64,000 bases of DNA, taken from Prorocentrum cordatum (Eukaryota; Sar; Dinophyceae; Prorocentrales; Prorocentraceae). Position 1 is the first letter of the stretch; every line of letters starts with the position of its first letter. The notes beneath the pieces are model-generated. The model was not told the origin of the DNA. It ran no database searches and saw nothing but the letters and a program-made list of their open reading frames with translations. The stretch spans positions 301,902 to 365,901 of the forward strand of contig CAUYUJ010016349.1 in the NCBI GenBank assembly GCA_963575745.1, written 5' to 3'. The position numbers were made by a program, and so were the translations under genes. Positions 45,371 to 56,800 of this stretch are shown piece after piece.

Positions 45371-45880
45371 CGGGTGAACAGCTTTGTTGTCGCGCTCCCT
45401 CCTCCTCTCCCAAAAAAAATCGAAGACGCCTACGGCAAACCACCGCCGCCCCCTGCCTTCGGAACCACCACGCTATGTGTTCCTCGAGCCTTTGAAACCC
45501 TTCGGGGGACATCTGGGAGAGACAGAGGGGAGGAGAGGGAGAAGGACGAGGTGGAGGAAGAGGAGGTCTCTTGAGGGCCCCTTGAGGCCTTTGAGGGCTT
45601 CCTGGGGAATCTTGGGGGCCTCTAGGGGCTTCCAGGGGCCTCCAGGAGGCCTTTTGGTGCCTCTTGATTGCCTCCTGGGGGCATCTAGAAGACCTCTGGA
45701 GGCTTATGCGGGGACGCTTGGCCTTCGGATGAAGCATTTGGAGCCCCATCTTGCTGTCTTCGGGCCATCTTGGGACGCCTTTGGGCCGTATTGGAGGCAT
45801 TTGGAGCCGTATTGAGCCGTCGGTAGCCCGACATTGCGAGAACGCTTGAGTTATTGAAAAGCATGTCCTGATTCTAGCAA
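45371..45880 (+). repeat. CTTGGGGCC module with head
   Basis: Head (CCTTCGGGGGACATCTGGGAG, about 45498, with GGA-rich tail) then array 45565-45830 and a spacer-like end at 45815-45880. The same head also occurs at about 1225 and about 34245. Confidence 0.7.
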
Positions 45881-47584
45881 GCCCCACCGAAATCTTCGGC
45901 GTTTGTGGTCGCTGCTGCAGTATGCTCTATCAAATTTTGTCTGGTTCCGTGCTCTTACGTCGGCTCGCATGTTGCGTTCGACAGGGCGCCATTAGTCGGT
46001 CGTTGCTGTTGTCTACAGTCTTAGATTATGTTTGGTCCAATTGTGTTTTATGACTGCCTGCTCGAAAAGGCTGTTTTTTGTTCTCGACGGGCCGGTGGTA
46101 CGTCGCGACGCCTGTCACTCTTGCGTGTAGCCGAGTCACGTTTGATACGTCGTCCAATCGGTCGTTGCTGCGCCTCTTTGCTCCTGTTGCCGGCCTGGCC
46201 TCTGTGCGCACGTCGCGTGTTACAAGACGCCCTTTCCATCGCGCGCCAATGATTTAGGTATTTTTGTTTTGAGCCATGTTTTGTGTTGAATTGAATATGT
46301 GTTATTGCGTTATGTCATGCTAGGACACCGCCGACGATGCTATATTTTAATTTACCATGCCATTGTGCATCACGTGCGATTGCCTATATATATATATATA
46401 TATAGTCGCTCTGTATTGGTATACAGTGTGCCATATTGTCAGTATCGTCATTGTGTGTTATGTTCGCGTGAGCTATCCCATCATACGTTCACCATCGAAC
46501 ATCTAGTACATTCTGGAATCACAGTCACAGTGTGTTTATTAAGTTGTTACTGTGTTGCTCTTTCCTTCTGATATTGTCCTCCAGTTACGGCTTGTTTTGC
46601 ATGTACTTGCAAATCCATGAAAGTGCAGCCTCATGCATGTATGTGTTGTTACGTTTGTAGTTGTGCGACACCGTTTGCTATGGTTGGCTGCTGAAGGATA
46701 TCCGATCTCTTCCATGCATGACAGTTGAAATGTCTACTGCGTTTGTGTACTACGCTCGATCCCGTGATGCTGCATGATCGCGACTGTTCTTCTGCCTTGT
46801 ACGATGTCACGGTCTGTTATGTCGTGATATCCGTCTTCAGTTATTGTGTTACCATCGCATGTTATATGATAATCGTTGACGTCGTGGTATCAGCCGTAGA
46901 ACAAGTGTAGTATGTTATCTTGGGTTATGTTATGTTATTTTAGAGTCGGCCCAAATCTGTCACAGTACGATGGGTTGTGGTTTGTGATGGCATGTTAAGT
47001 GGTGTTGTGTTATGCGTTGCTCTGCTCAGTCATCCCATGTTATGCTAGGACATCGTATCTGTTGTTATACTGTGGTCTGGGGTACGCTGGTCATGTTGAT
47101 AGCTTATGTTCTGCGATGTTCGGATCTAACTCGTCAATTGTGTCATATTCTTTGGTCTTATAGTAGAGCCGCTTCCATAGGGTAGCAATGGTAGAAGTAT
47201 TATTGCATGTTGTGGTATGGTCTGTTAGTTTATACTCGGCGATGCCCCTTTCCGTCACAGTATGATTAAGTATGTAGTAATATTGAATGTTTGTTGATTG
47301 TGTGGCTGAGCATGTTTTGCTATGTCATAGTCGTGCCTGGTATGCTATATTGTGGTATGTTATAGTGTAGCTTGCAATGCTGGGTCCAGTATATCCGTAA
47401 GGGCTTCGCCCCCAGCCGCCGGTCCACTCTCTATCAGCATGAGATATATGCGTCTCGGCGCTGCCTTGGCGCATCTGGGAGCATCATGCGGGGAAGGATC
47501 GGAATCGTCAGCGCACATTGCGACGTTAGCATCATCCGAGTGGCCTTCGGCCCATCCCGCCACCGGGCCTGGGTTGTGGGTCTG
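45881..47584. other. AT-richer low-complexity DNA, no gene
   Basis: About 1.7 kb rich in TGTTATG/GTTATGT words with one TATATA run (46386-46405). Only short open frames. It contrasts in composition with both flanks. Confidence 0.5.
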
Positions 47585-48065
47585 AGACCTCTTGTATAGG
47601 TGTTGGCGTGTCGTGGGAGCCTCACGGGGGCCTCTTGGAGGCGGTTTGGGCGCCGCTTGGGGGCCTCTTGGGGCCTCGTGGGGTATTTCAGTTGCCTCTT
47701 GGAGGCCTCTTGGGCGCGTTTTGCGCGCCTCTTGGGGCCTCTTGTGGCCTCTTGACGGCCTCTTGGGGCCTCCGGGGGGCTTCTCGGAGCTTCTCGGAGC
47801 GCGTCTTGGGCCGTCTTGGAGCCCTCTTGGAGGCGTCTTGGGCTGTCTTGGGGTGGTCTTGGGAGCTTCTTGAGCCGTTGTGGAGCGTCGGAAAGCCGAG
47901 CATGCGGTAAGGCCCAAATCCTTCAAGAACCTTTTATTAAATCGTCGATGGTGGCCTCTTGGGGCTCTCTCGGGAGGCCTGCTGGAGCGCTCTTGGGGCC
48001 TCTTGGGGCCCTCTTGGGCCGTCTTGGAACCATCTTCGGGCGCCTTGGAGCACTCTTGGCCTCGG
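47585..48065 (+). repeat. CTTGGGGCC module
   Basis: Lead-in CCCATCCCGCCACCGGGCC (47549-47567), array, and the spacer at 47885-47950 (GAGCATGCGGTAAGGCCCAA) followed by further units. Confidence 0.75.
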
Positions 48066-48074
48066 CAATGCGAC

Positions 48075-48345
48075 ATGACGTAACTTGCAAGGTTCATGGC
48101 CTCGGGGACGCGACTATTGTGTAATGCATCGTGTTTGTTTTGTTTCGGGGACGCAACAATTTGTACTATGCTATGGCTTATGGCCTCGGGCACGCGCACA
48201 TTGCGTAACTTAAAGAGGATTACGGCTTCGGGGCCGCGAGTCTGTTGTAAGTTGCAGGGTTTGTTGCATCGGGTGTGTGGCATCGGGGACGCGAATATCG
48301 CGTACTTTACGACAGATTATGGCCTCGGGCGCGCGAGTCTTAGGT
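48075..48345 (+). repeat. GGCCTCGGGGACGCGA degenerate tandem
   Basis: Five or six diverged units of about 40-50 bp with the core ATGGCCTCGGGGACGCGA followed by AT-rich sequence. Confidence 0.7.
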
Positions 48346-49299
48346 AGTTTTACCTGAATTCAGAGAACGCGATCCCGGCGTGGTAATTTTCTGGTTTGGG
48401 GCTCCCCCATCTCGCGCGGTCTTCAACAATTTACAGTAGGAATCAGAAAGCAGAACTCTAACACTGGAGACTTGAAACTGCAACTGGTGCAGGTAGAAGC
48501 AACCTTGCCATGCAGCCTGGTGGCCCCACAAGGAGGCCAGCGGGTTGTGGGTTGCTATGTTCTGTTCCGTTATGATCTTATCATTCAAGTATTTGGCCAT
48601 ACTATATAAGATGCGTTGCCGTAGTGGAAACGGTCGTAGAACGGCTCGTGCATGTAATGTGAGTTGTTTTGGGTTGTGCACTCGGTGAAGATCCAGTCTG
48701 TCATACGATATTCAGGTTGTGGCAGGCTATGGTATGTGCTGCTATGGTTTGTCAGTATATACTGTGCCATGGTATGGTATGACATGCTCTGTTATGGTAT
48801 GGTATGTTCTGTCTTGTCACTATCAAGTGAATTTAGTATGGTATGATATGGTTTCACATGATATGTTATGTTATGGTACGGCCTTCGTATGTCTGTTGCG
48901 AAAATATTTACATGTATACATATATATATATATGTGTGTCAGCTTGTGCTGTGCGCTATTGATGCGGATTCTTCATGCCTCTTTGCTCATTCGTTGTGAC
49001 TCTTGGACGGCGTGACGCTGTGACGCCTCCCCCTTGGGGCTGTCTGGTATGCAGGGTGTCGCCATTTGTCGAGGACGCGAGGCGGGACACTCAGGGACAC
49101 TCGGGATCCTGTTGGGGTCTGGCGACTGCGGTATAGAGTCGGCATTCGTCGAGGACGCAAGGTGGGATACTCAGGGGCATTCGGGATCCTGTGGGCTATG
49201 GCGACCGTTGTATGCAGGGTGGGCTGACGGGAGTTCTTTTTTTCCAACATCTAACAGCACAAACTTGTCGGGTGGGGAACCCTGTGGGAATCAAATCTT
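48346..49299. other. Unassigned; one tandem duplication
   Basis: 48346-49050 is mixed and rich in GGTATGNTATG words, with a TATATA run at 48920-48934. 49060-49200 is a two-copy tandem of about 85 bp (GTCGAGGACGC, GGGACACTC and GGGATCCTGT shared). Confidence 0.5.
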
Positions 49300-50080
49300 G
49301 GGCTTTCTGGAGGCGATCTGGACGTCCTCTAGGAGAAACTTGGGGGCGTCTCAGGGTCCTATTGGGCCGTCTTGAGGCCATGCTGGGCCGCCTTGGATCC
49401 ACCTTGGGCCGTCTTGGATGCATCTGAGGGTCACCTTGCGCCCTCCTCGAGTCATCTTGAACATCATCGAGGCGGCTTGGGGCCGTCTTGCAAGCCATCA
49501 GGGCATCTTGGAGGCATCTTGGAGGCATCTTGGAACGATCTTGGGCTGAAAAACAATTTGAGGGCGCATTTTCCGGGAGGCCGGCGGGTTGTGCCGGAGG
49601 CCACTGGGCAAATTGTCGAAAGATTGAATTATTCGATTGATTCGATGTGGATTTCAGTTCTTGGCGTCTCCGTTTGCGCGTGCTGCGTTAGGGGGCCCCC
49701 TCCTGGCGACGAGCAGGAGGAGGAGGAGGAGGAGGAGGAGGAGAAGGAGGAGGAGGAGGAGGAGGAGGAGGAGGAGGAGGAGGAGGGGGAAAAGAGGAGG
49801 AGGAGGAGGAGGGGGAAAAGAGGAGGGAGAGAGCAGGAGCGTCGAGCAGGAGCCGCCGTGCAAGCATCTGTCCTTTCCGCCTCCCCTTTCCCCCCACCCC
49901 CTTGGCTTCGGTTCGACGCGTTCCGTCCGCTCTGTCGCGGGGGGTCCCTCCCTGCTGTACTGAACATGCGTTCTCGGTGCCCGTGCAGATAGATGATTCA
50001 AAGCAAGAATCGTACGCCGAACTTGTCGTATTCTGCTGGGTACAGCGCCCCATTTGCTGACAGGCATTGCCTTCATCAGC
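49300..50080 (+). repeat. CTTGGGCC array, GGA tract, unassigned remainder
   Basis: Array at 49300-49555 with GGCATCTTGGAGGCATCTTG units. GGA tract at 49715-49830. No gene. Confidence 0.65.
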
Positions 50081-50234
50081 TAGGGGCTTACAGGCGAACC
50101 CTACCCCTACCCCCCACGAGTTCTGAGGGAGAGGGTGGGGTTCACTTCGTTCGGGAGCTCCCGAGCGAAGGGAACCCCACCCTCCCCCGCAGAAATCGTG
50201 GGGGGCAGGGGTAGGGTTCGCCTGTGGCACCCTA
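50081..50234. mobile_element. TAGGG-end hairpin element, copy 2
   Basis: A 154-bp near-palindrome. The left end is TAGGGGCTTACAGGCGAACC, and the right end is the inverse of TAGGGTGCCACAGGCGAACC. The flanks are TCAGC on both sides (50076-50080 and 50235-50239), a perfect 5-bp target duplication. It is homologous to 11378-11517. Confidence 0.8.
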
Positions 50235-50449
50235 TCAGCGTCGCAGTCCAAAAAATCCTCCCCCCGCTAGGTGGGCCAGAGGGCCCGAGAGCTCCACCTG
50301 GTCCTGTCCGTGCCCCGCCGGCTGCAGAGGCACCGCCGGAAGCGCCAGGCGCCGCGGGGCGCGGGCCGGCGGCGGGCCTCGGGCGGGCGGCTGGCGGCTG
50401 GCGGCCTGCGCGGGCCGATCTGTATATATGTAAATCTGCACTTGCACAC

Positions 50450-50599
50450 GCATAACTATACACAAAGATGTGCTCGCATATATCGATATGCATGTGCGTA
50501 CGTATGCATGCATGTATGTATGAATGTTTGGTTGCATGCATGCATGCATGTATGTATGTATGTATGTATGTTTGTATGCTTGTATGAGTGTGCAAGTGT

Positions 50600-50652
<53 letters not shown>

Positions 50653-51017
50653 CGTATTTGGTGCATGCATGTATGTACGTGTGTATGTATGGTGTCATGT
50701 ATGTGTGCATGTATGTGTGTAATGTATGTATGTATGTATGCATGTATGTATGTATGCATGTAATGTCATGTCATGCCGTGTCATGCCATGCCATGTCATG
50801 CCATGCCATGCCATGCCATGTCATGTCATGTCATGTCATGCCATGTATGTAATTATGTATGGATGTATGTATGTACGTACGTACGTACGTATGTATGTAT
50901 GTATGTATGTATGTATGTATGTAGGTATGCATGCATGCATGCATGCATGCATGTATGTATGTATGTATGTATGTATGAAAGTAGGTATGCATGTGTGTTT
51001 GTATGTACGTGCATATA
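50450..51017. repeat. ATGT array, TATA run and CATGCCATGT array
   Basis: (ATGT)n and (ATGC)n with a TA run at 50608-50650, a pentanucleotide block (CATGC/CATGT) at 50762-50845, and GTAC variants at about 50870-50890. Confidence 0.9.
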
Positions 51018-51019
51018 TA

Positions 51020-51195
51020 CAGTCGGACCGAGGGATAATATCGATGTCGACTCGGGGAGGCTGCTCTAGTGTTCTTCGTGCTTGTTCGCTGTGTTCTTGC
51101 GCATCTCGGGGGAGGCTTGCCCTCGAATTTTAGTCAGCCTGGGCCGGCGGACGGTCTTATGCTCTTGAGGGATGTTCTCGGCCTCGGTCCGACTG
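51020..51195 (+). mobile_element. CAGTCGGACC mariner-like MITE, copy 2
   Basis: A 176-bp element with perfect terminal inverted repeats (CAGTCGGACCGAGG / CCTCGGTCCGACTG) flanked on both sides by TA (51018-51019 and 51196-51197). CAGT ends with a TA duplication are the Tc1/mariner signature. Non-coding. Copy 1 lies at 22396-22570. Confidence 0.8.
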
Positions 51196-51197
51196 TA

Positions 51198-51884
51198 CTG
51201 TAAGACTGCATTGGCGTTTCGCGCCATGCACTTTGGTCCTTCGAGCTTCGTGCAGTGTGGCTCTTCGCGCCTTCCGCCGTGGCCTTCAGCTGCGGTCAGC
51301 TCCCCGGAGTATGCCTGGGTGGCGTTTGAGCAGCACCTCGAGGCGGACCCTGCCATGCGGCGACGAGAACAACACTGGAGGCTCCGAAATGACGGAAAGC
51401 GGTACGAGAACCTCGATCGTCGATCTTCGAACCTTGATCCTTTGCCTTCCTCTGTCCGGATGAAAAAAGACCGCCGCGAGGAGGTCTTCGGAAGTTGCAG
51501 CGATCTCAGGCCTATTTGGGCCGCCGGGGGGGCCGCTTGAAGGCCTGTTGGGCCGTCTTGAGGCGATCTTGGGGGCCTGTTGGGCCGTCAATGTACGGTC
51601 TCTCGAGGCCATCTTGGAGGTCCCTTTGGGGGGCTTCTTGGACCCTCTTGTAGCCCTCTTGGGACGCTGCTGGGACGCCTCGGGGCCCTCTTGGACCGTC
51701 TTGGGCATCTTGGCACCGCCGGTGGACCGATTGCACGGGTTGGGAGGGATCCTCACAGGCCCCGAAGTCCCGGGTGAGCCTGTCAAGGAGCGTCCCGAAA
51801 GCCCTCGGGACCAGGGATCGGGGGGGGGTCAGTTGGGGGTTTTCGCAGGGTTCCGCTCAATACAAATATTTGAAAGGGGATATA
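51198..51884. other. Unassigned with a short CTTGGGCC array
   Basis: 51540-51715 holds GGGCCGTCTTGAGGC-type units. The rest shows no gene or repeat. Confidence 0.5.
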
Positions 51885-52835
51885 CCTATACGACCACCCT
51901 TCGAGTGATAAGGCGGTTGTGGGGTGAGGGGGCAATTGGTGGCAACTGCGACGATTGTGGTGGTGACGATGCGGGTGATGCGCCCACGAGTCGGCGACGA
52001 GTTGTGATGACGACGCTGGTGAGACCACTGGGACAACACTGGGTCAGCATCGGGATACCATCGTGACACCATGGAGGCACCATCGGACGGAACACCTGAA
52101 GACACTGCTGAGGCAAACAAATGACACCATCGAGACCCACCATCTATCTACAAGTCTCACAACCCATGGCTTGCACCATCCACCGCGCAATCGATCACAC
52201 TACCTGCCCACCGATGTCACAATCGATCGTACTATCGACCACGAGCACCACGCGACATCGGTCTATCGACTTCACTATCGACTCTGCATTTACCAGTCCC
52301 CCGATCGATCTCTCCATGCGAGACACCGCGAGACACCGCGGAACGAGATGCAAGGCCACGGGGCACCACGAGACCCCACGGAGACAAGCACTATGGATTC
52401 CATCATCGACCTCCCTCTACCTTTCGATCTCAGTGGTCTATCGACCTCAACGCCGATCCCACTGTCGATCTCACTATCGATCCCGATCAGTCTGACCGAA
52501 TCGATCTCGCAATCGATCTGACCTCACCGTCGACCTCCGCGGGCCACCGGGGCACATCGCGGGACACCGCGGGCCTCCGCTGGCCAATTTGGGGGGAGGA
52601 GCGTCCTCCTCCTCCCTCCTCCTCCTCCTCCCTCCTCCTCCTCCTCCTCCTCCTCCTCCTCCTCCTCCTGACATTGAGCCCAGTTTCGCCCTAGTCAGGG
52701 TGGGACCAATCTTTTCGCCCGCCCAAGCAGCTTCGCCTCGCTCGCACGTGCGACACGAAGCCGAAACTGGTTGATTGCCTGGTGGGGGGCTCTCCGTTTC
52801 ATTGCGACATCACCCCCCCGATCTCTCCGAGGCAT
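51885..52835 (+). repeat. Composite repeat with ATCGATC array, copy 2
   Basis: Same order as 17985-18990: leader GACCACCCTTCGAGTGATAAGG (51890-51911), a degenerate CAATCGATC / ACTATCGA array (52175-52525), a GGGACACCGCGGG stretch (52559-52575), and a trailer with GAAGCCGAAACTGG and GGTGGGGGGCTCTCCGTTTC. A CTC tract (52597-52670) sits where copy 1 has the duplicated GCGGAGAACC block. Confidence 0.7.
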
Positions 52836-53256
52836 TCAGGAAAAGGGTCCCGCCTTCGAGGACCGAAAGGGTTGCCATGTCTTCCTCTGTGGAAGGCGGC
52901 GGAAGGTCAGCAGAAGCTGGCGGAAGTAAATCGAGGCCGCCGGCAGAGAGAGAGAGAGAGATAAACAAACACAAAAACGAGAAAGCGAGAGAGAGAGAGA
53001 GAGTGATGTGCATGTGTATGTGTGTATAGGTGCACCCTCACTTGCCTCTAGCACTGTCCACGTCTACCTGTTTTTGTTCACTTCCCTCTCTCAGTGCACA
53101 CTTCCACTTGCCTCCACTCTTCCCCTCCCCCCCCCCCGCCGCGTGATCTGGCCCGGCCGCGCACGTTCTCCCGCTCGACTGCCTACGCCGCGCCGCTGCG
53201 CTCGTGGCCGCGACGCCCAAACACAGTGCGCGAGTGTGTGTGTGTGTGTGTGTGTG
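52836..53256. other. Left flank of the Penelope-like element
   Basis: GCGGAAG-type repeat fragment (52850-52950), GA tract (52948-53002), C-rich run, then (GT)n at 53234-53256 abutting the element's left repeat. Confidence 0.6.
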
Positions 53257-53718
53257 CGTGTAGTCTTTTCAGATTTAAGCTTTCTCAGTACAAGTCTCGG
53301 ATGTTTACCCTGTTTTCCTTAGCGTAGTTGTGCTCTTGGGGAAGTCTTGGGCCGTAAGGGGTTCAGACTCTAGGGCTTTGGGTAACACCATCTGTACTCA
53401 GATGGTGTCGAAGCATGCGTTTATGTGCGAACACACAGAGTGTCTGCTGTATATCCCGCATTAATTTGCCAGCTGACTCTCTCTCTCTCTCTCTCTCGGC
53501 ACATTCGCGCATGTACATTGCTGTTTGTGTTCAGGCCTGTTTAGGGGCACAGGCCCCCCGAGCTGCCGCGGCAGCAGACCGTGCTGAAAGAAGTGCTCGC
53601 TCGGGCGGGACAGGCATGAATCATCCATATTCCTTCTACTATCATTGTTGAAGAGGGCGACGGACGCACCTCAGTGGCAAGATCGAGTATCAGGAGTTTT
53701 TCTCTTCACTATCGTGTG
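53257..53718 (+). repeat. Penelope-like element pLTR, left
   Basis: 462 bp, from CGTGTAGTCTTTTCAG to TCTTCACTATCGTGTG. Apart from having 6 bp more of a CT tract (53478-53497), it matches the right copy base for base as far as I can compare by eye. It contains a perfect 10-bp-stem hairpin at 53385-53408. Confidence 0.9.
53385..53408 (+). other. Hairpin in pLTR
   Basis: ACACCATCTG, loop TACT, CAGATGGTGT: a perfect 10-bp stem, repeated at 58969-58992 in the right pLTR. It may be an RNA structure of the transcript. I do not find the hammerhead core (CTGANGA) expected of many Penelope pLTRs. Confidence 0.6.
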
Positions 53719-53811
53719 ATTGCGCCAGCGTGGATTTGCATCAGTATCTGCTGCACTGTACCATCGGCGCCCTCCATATACACATCCATATTTCCATTTC
53801 CTTATCGATAG

Positions 53812-56800
53812 ATGTCGATTGAGCACTACCAAGAGCGTTCTCTCCGCAAATGGCTTGCTGTACGACATCCGTTGACAGATCTCGGCAGCAAGCAAGGAGA
53901 TATGCGAAGTTTAATGCACCTTACCTTTCTTAGTGACGAAGTTCAGTGCCGTGTATTGATTGATAAGTCTCTGCTTTTTCGCCGACAGCCTCACCAACAT
54001 CCACATGTATTTCAGGCTTTCTGGACAGCGACGACATGGCATCTCCTGATCGATCGCCCGAACCACACCTTCAGTACGGCTCTTGGACACATATACACTG
54101 AGTACCTGCAGCACGTATCCAACCCCACGTCCACCCTCACCCCACTCGGATGGGAGATTTTTGCGAGCATCACGGTTGCCTTCATGTTGTTATCTTTGCG
54201 AAATGACAGTGGACGTGGACGCCAGTATGTTTGGTGGGTTCTGAGATGCATTAATGTATTAAGTGATGCACACCGTAAGGCCCTAGTTCGGCGTGGAGAG
54301 GCTGATATCCATCATATCATCTCGATTTGTTCATTAATCCGCCTACAGACATCAGCATTATATGGGTGGTCTTCCACAGGCTCCCCTCCTCACAGCTTTG
54401 TTTACCAGCTCGGTTTCAAAGGACGATACATAGGCCAGACTTGTCAGTATCGCGGTTTGGGACGTACCACAGGCTTCATCAGCAGATTTCGCGAACATGT
54501 TCGCGGATGGGCTCGAGTGTTGTCTGGTGAAAAAGGACCCCAAGATACCCGCTACAATATTCTCCTTTCCAAGGATGGCCGAAATAAGTTCCCGATTCTT
54601 GCAGTTGACTATGCCCCGACCCATGAGATCTACTCCATCGAGTCGGCGTACATTAACCTACATCGTCCTGAGGCCAATAATATTCCTGTCCCCGTTCGTG
54701 CTCGTCGTCGGAATCATCGTACCCAGGGCCGACGTCGACGAAATGGGCGAACTTCTAGGTCTGGTTCCCGAGCCCTACAGGACTTCATGGACTCTTCGGA
54801 TGTTTGGCACTCTCGCGTGATGGATCGCTTCGCATCCCAGCATGTTTCTAGACAACGACACCTCGAAAACCGCTCTCGCTTACAAACTATTCTACGCTAC
54901 CAGTTCAAATTCGTGTACCAGGTCCACCTCCAAGCCTTTGTCAAATCGACTGGAACCCAGGGACCACTTGACATCCACCACCCAGGATACCTCCCCTTGT
55001 TTGTGAAGTTTCTTATCATTAAACCCGACGATATTGATTGGAAAAAAGCTTCCAAGCTACGTGCGTTTCCAGGAGACTTCCCGACAACCGTTTGGCTATT
55101 TTGTGTTGTTATTCCACATTACCATGACAGACTACGCGCACGTGCACATGTAAGTACATACTGTCGCCTTCATGATGTGCCTCTCCCGTGCAAGAACTAC
55201 CTCCATATCCCCTCGGTGGAATTTTTGCAGCCAGTTCGTGATTGGCACGAAGAGATCCTACGTTGCGCTGCACGTGCCCGCCCGCAGTGGTCAGCCCTGA
55301 TGCGAAGGTTGACATGCATAGCGCTGGCACCGCCGCAACCTATCAAACGACGTTGCTTGAATGTCGTTCAGTGTGTGCATGCTTTTCGGTTTCGTGATCT
55401 AGCTGACGCCCAGCCCTTTTTATTATCCTGCCTTACCTCTGGCCAAGACGTTGGCCGCATCACACTCTCTGGCAGGGCTCCCCTTGAAGGTACCGAGAAG
55501 GAGATTCGCCGCGAGGTATATGCTAGGTGTGGGCAGTGGCTCCGTCAATTTTGTTTCCCTGAGGCTCATCTTCACGAACTCGGGTGCCGGCTCCCCCAAG
55601 GACTCCGTAACCAAGCCTCCTCAAAACGTTTTGCGGCATCTACTTCGGCAGTGGTTTCTGAGGCAAAATCCCTTGGGCTCTCGGCTTGCATCACGGTTGA
55701 AGACAAGGACCCTAATGTCCTATGGGTTATGACTCCCTTCTATATGATGCTCCGATGGATTTATCTGATCAGTCGTGTCCCTCATAGGTGGAAAATCATA
55801 CATGTTCCCAAGGCCCAAGTTGTATCCTGGTACCGTATGCTATTGGACTTTACGATTCCAAAAAAGTTATTCCGTGGACGATCCCAATTCTCATATGACA
55901 AGATGCCCTATGTATACCCCACGGTAAAACTGAAATGCTGGACCCCCTCTGGTGAACATCGATGCCAAGACCCAAAACACTCGTGTTTCAGAAATATATG
56001 CTCCTTTGTTCGTCTCCCAGGGAGACGGGTATATCGTCAGCTAGGTCGGGGCCTTCAACATATTATGAAATATCTCACGCCTGGATGGGGTTTACGTGAT
56101 ATGAGTCAAGCCTTCCCTCTTTTGGCCGACCGTGTATTAAGGCTACGGCGCCCGACCCGTTGCTCTCGTACCGGTTGCTACCATTGCCATCGTTGCGGTC
56201 GGAAGATGAGCCATCCGACTATTCTCGTGGCTGATGCAGGTCAGGCCTACGAGGACCTCGATACTAGTGCGATCTACACTGCAGTCCAGGAGCTTTTCGA
56301 GAGGGTCCCAGAGGTTACAAAAACACATACTGTCACTATTACGAACATGGATCGGGGATATGATACACGATGGGGAGGAGACTACAAAATACCGCATGCA
56401 GATCGCACTATCTTTTCAATGAAGTCTATGCGACGTGCAGTCTACGGCTTTCTCGGCATGCGAATATTCCGCATGGGGGACGTTTTCTTGCAGCAGTTGC
56501 AGGGCATTCCGATCGGAGGCCCACTTTCAGGCTGCATACTTGAGATTTTGCTGTCTCGCTGTGAGACCATGTATGATGCCGCCAACCCTTCGCGCTTCCG
56601 CCACCTGGCCGTAGGCCGCTACGTGGACGACCTGATTCTTTTATCTCGGACCCTTTGCCGAGAGTGTGTTCGTACTGTCATCGCCTGCGTCTACAAAAAC
56701 ATAGTGATGTTTAAGGTTGACGAGAAGTTTGATGTCGTGACTTTCGAGACTGTCGCCCAAACGTTCTTGGATGCCAGGGTCCACTTCAATTTCCAGGAGT

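Noticed and set aside
53257-53718. Hammerhead ribozyme in the pLTR
   Set aside because: I looked for the CTGANGA...GAAA core on both strands and did not find it.
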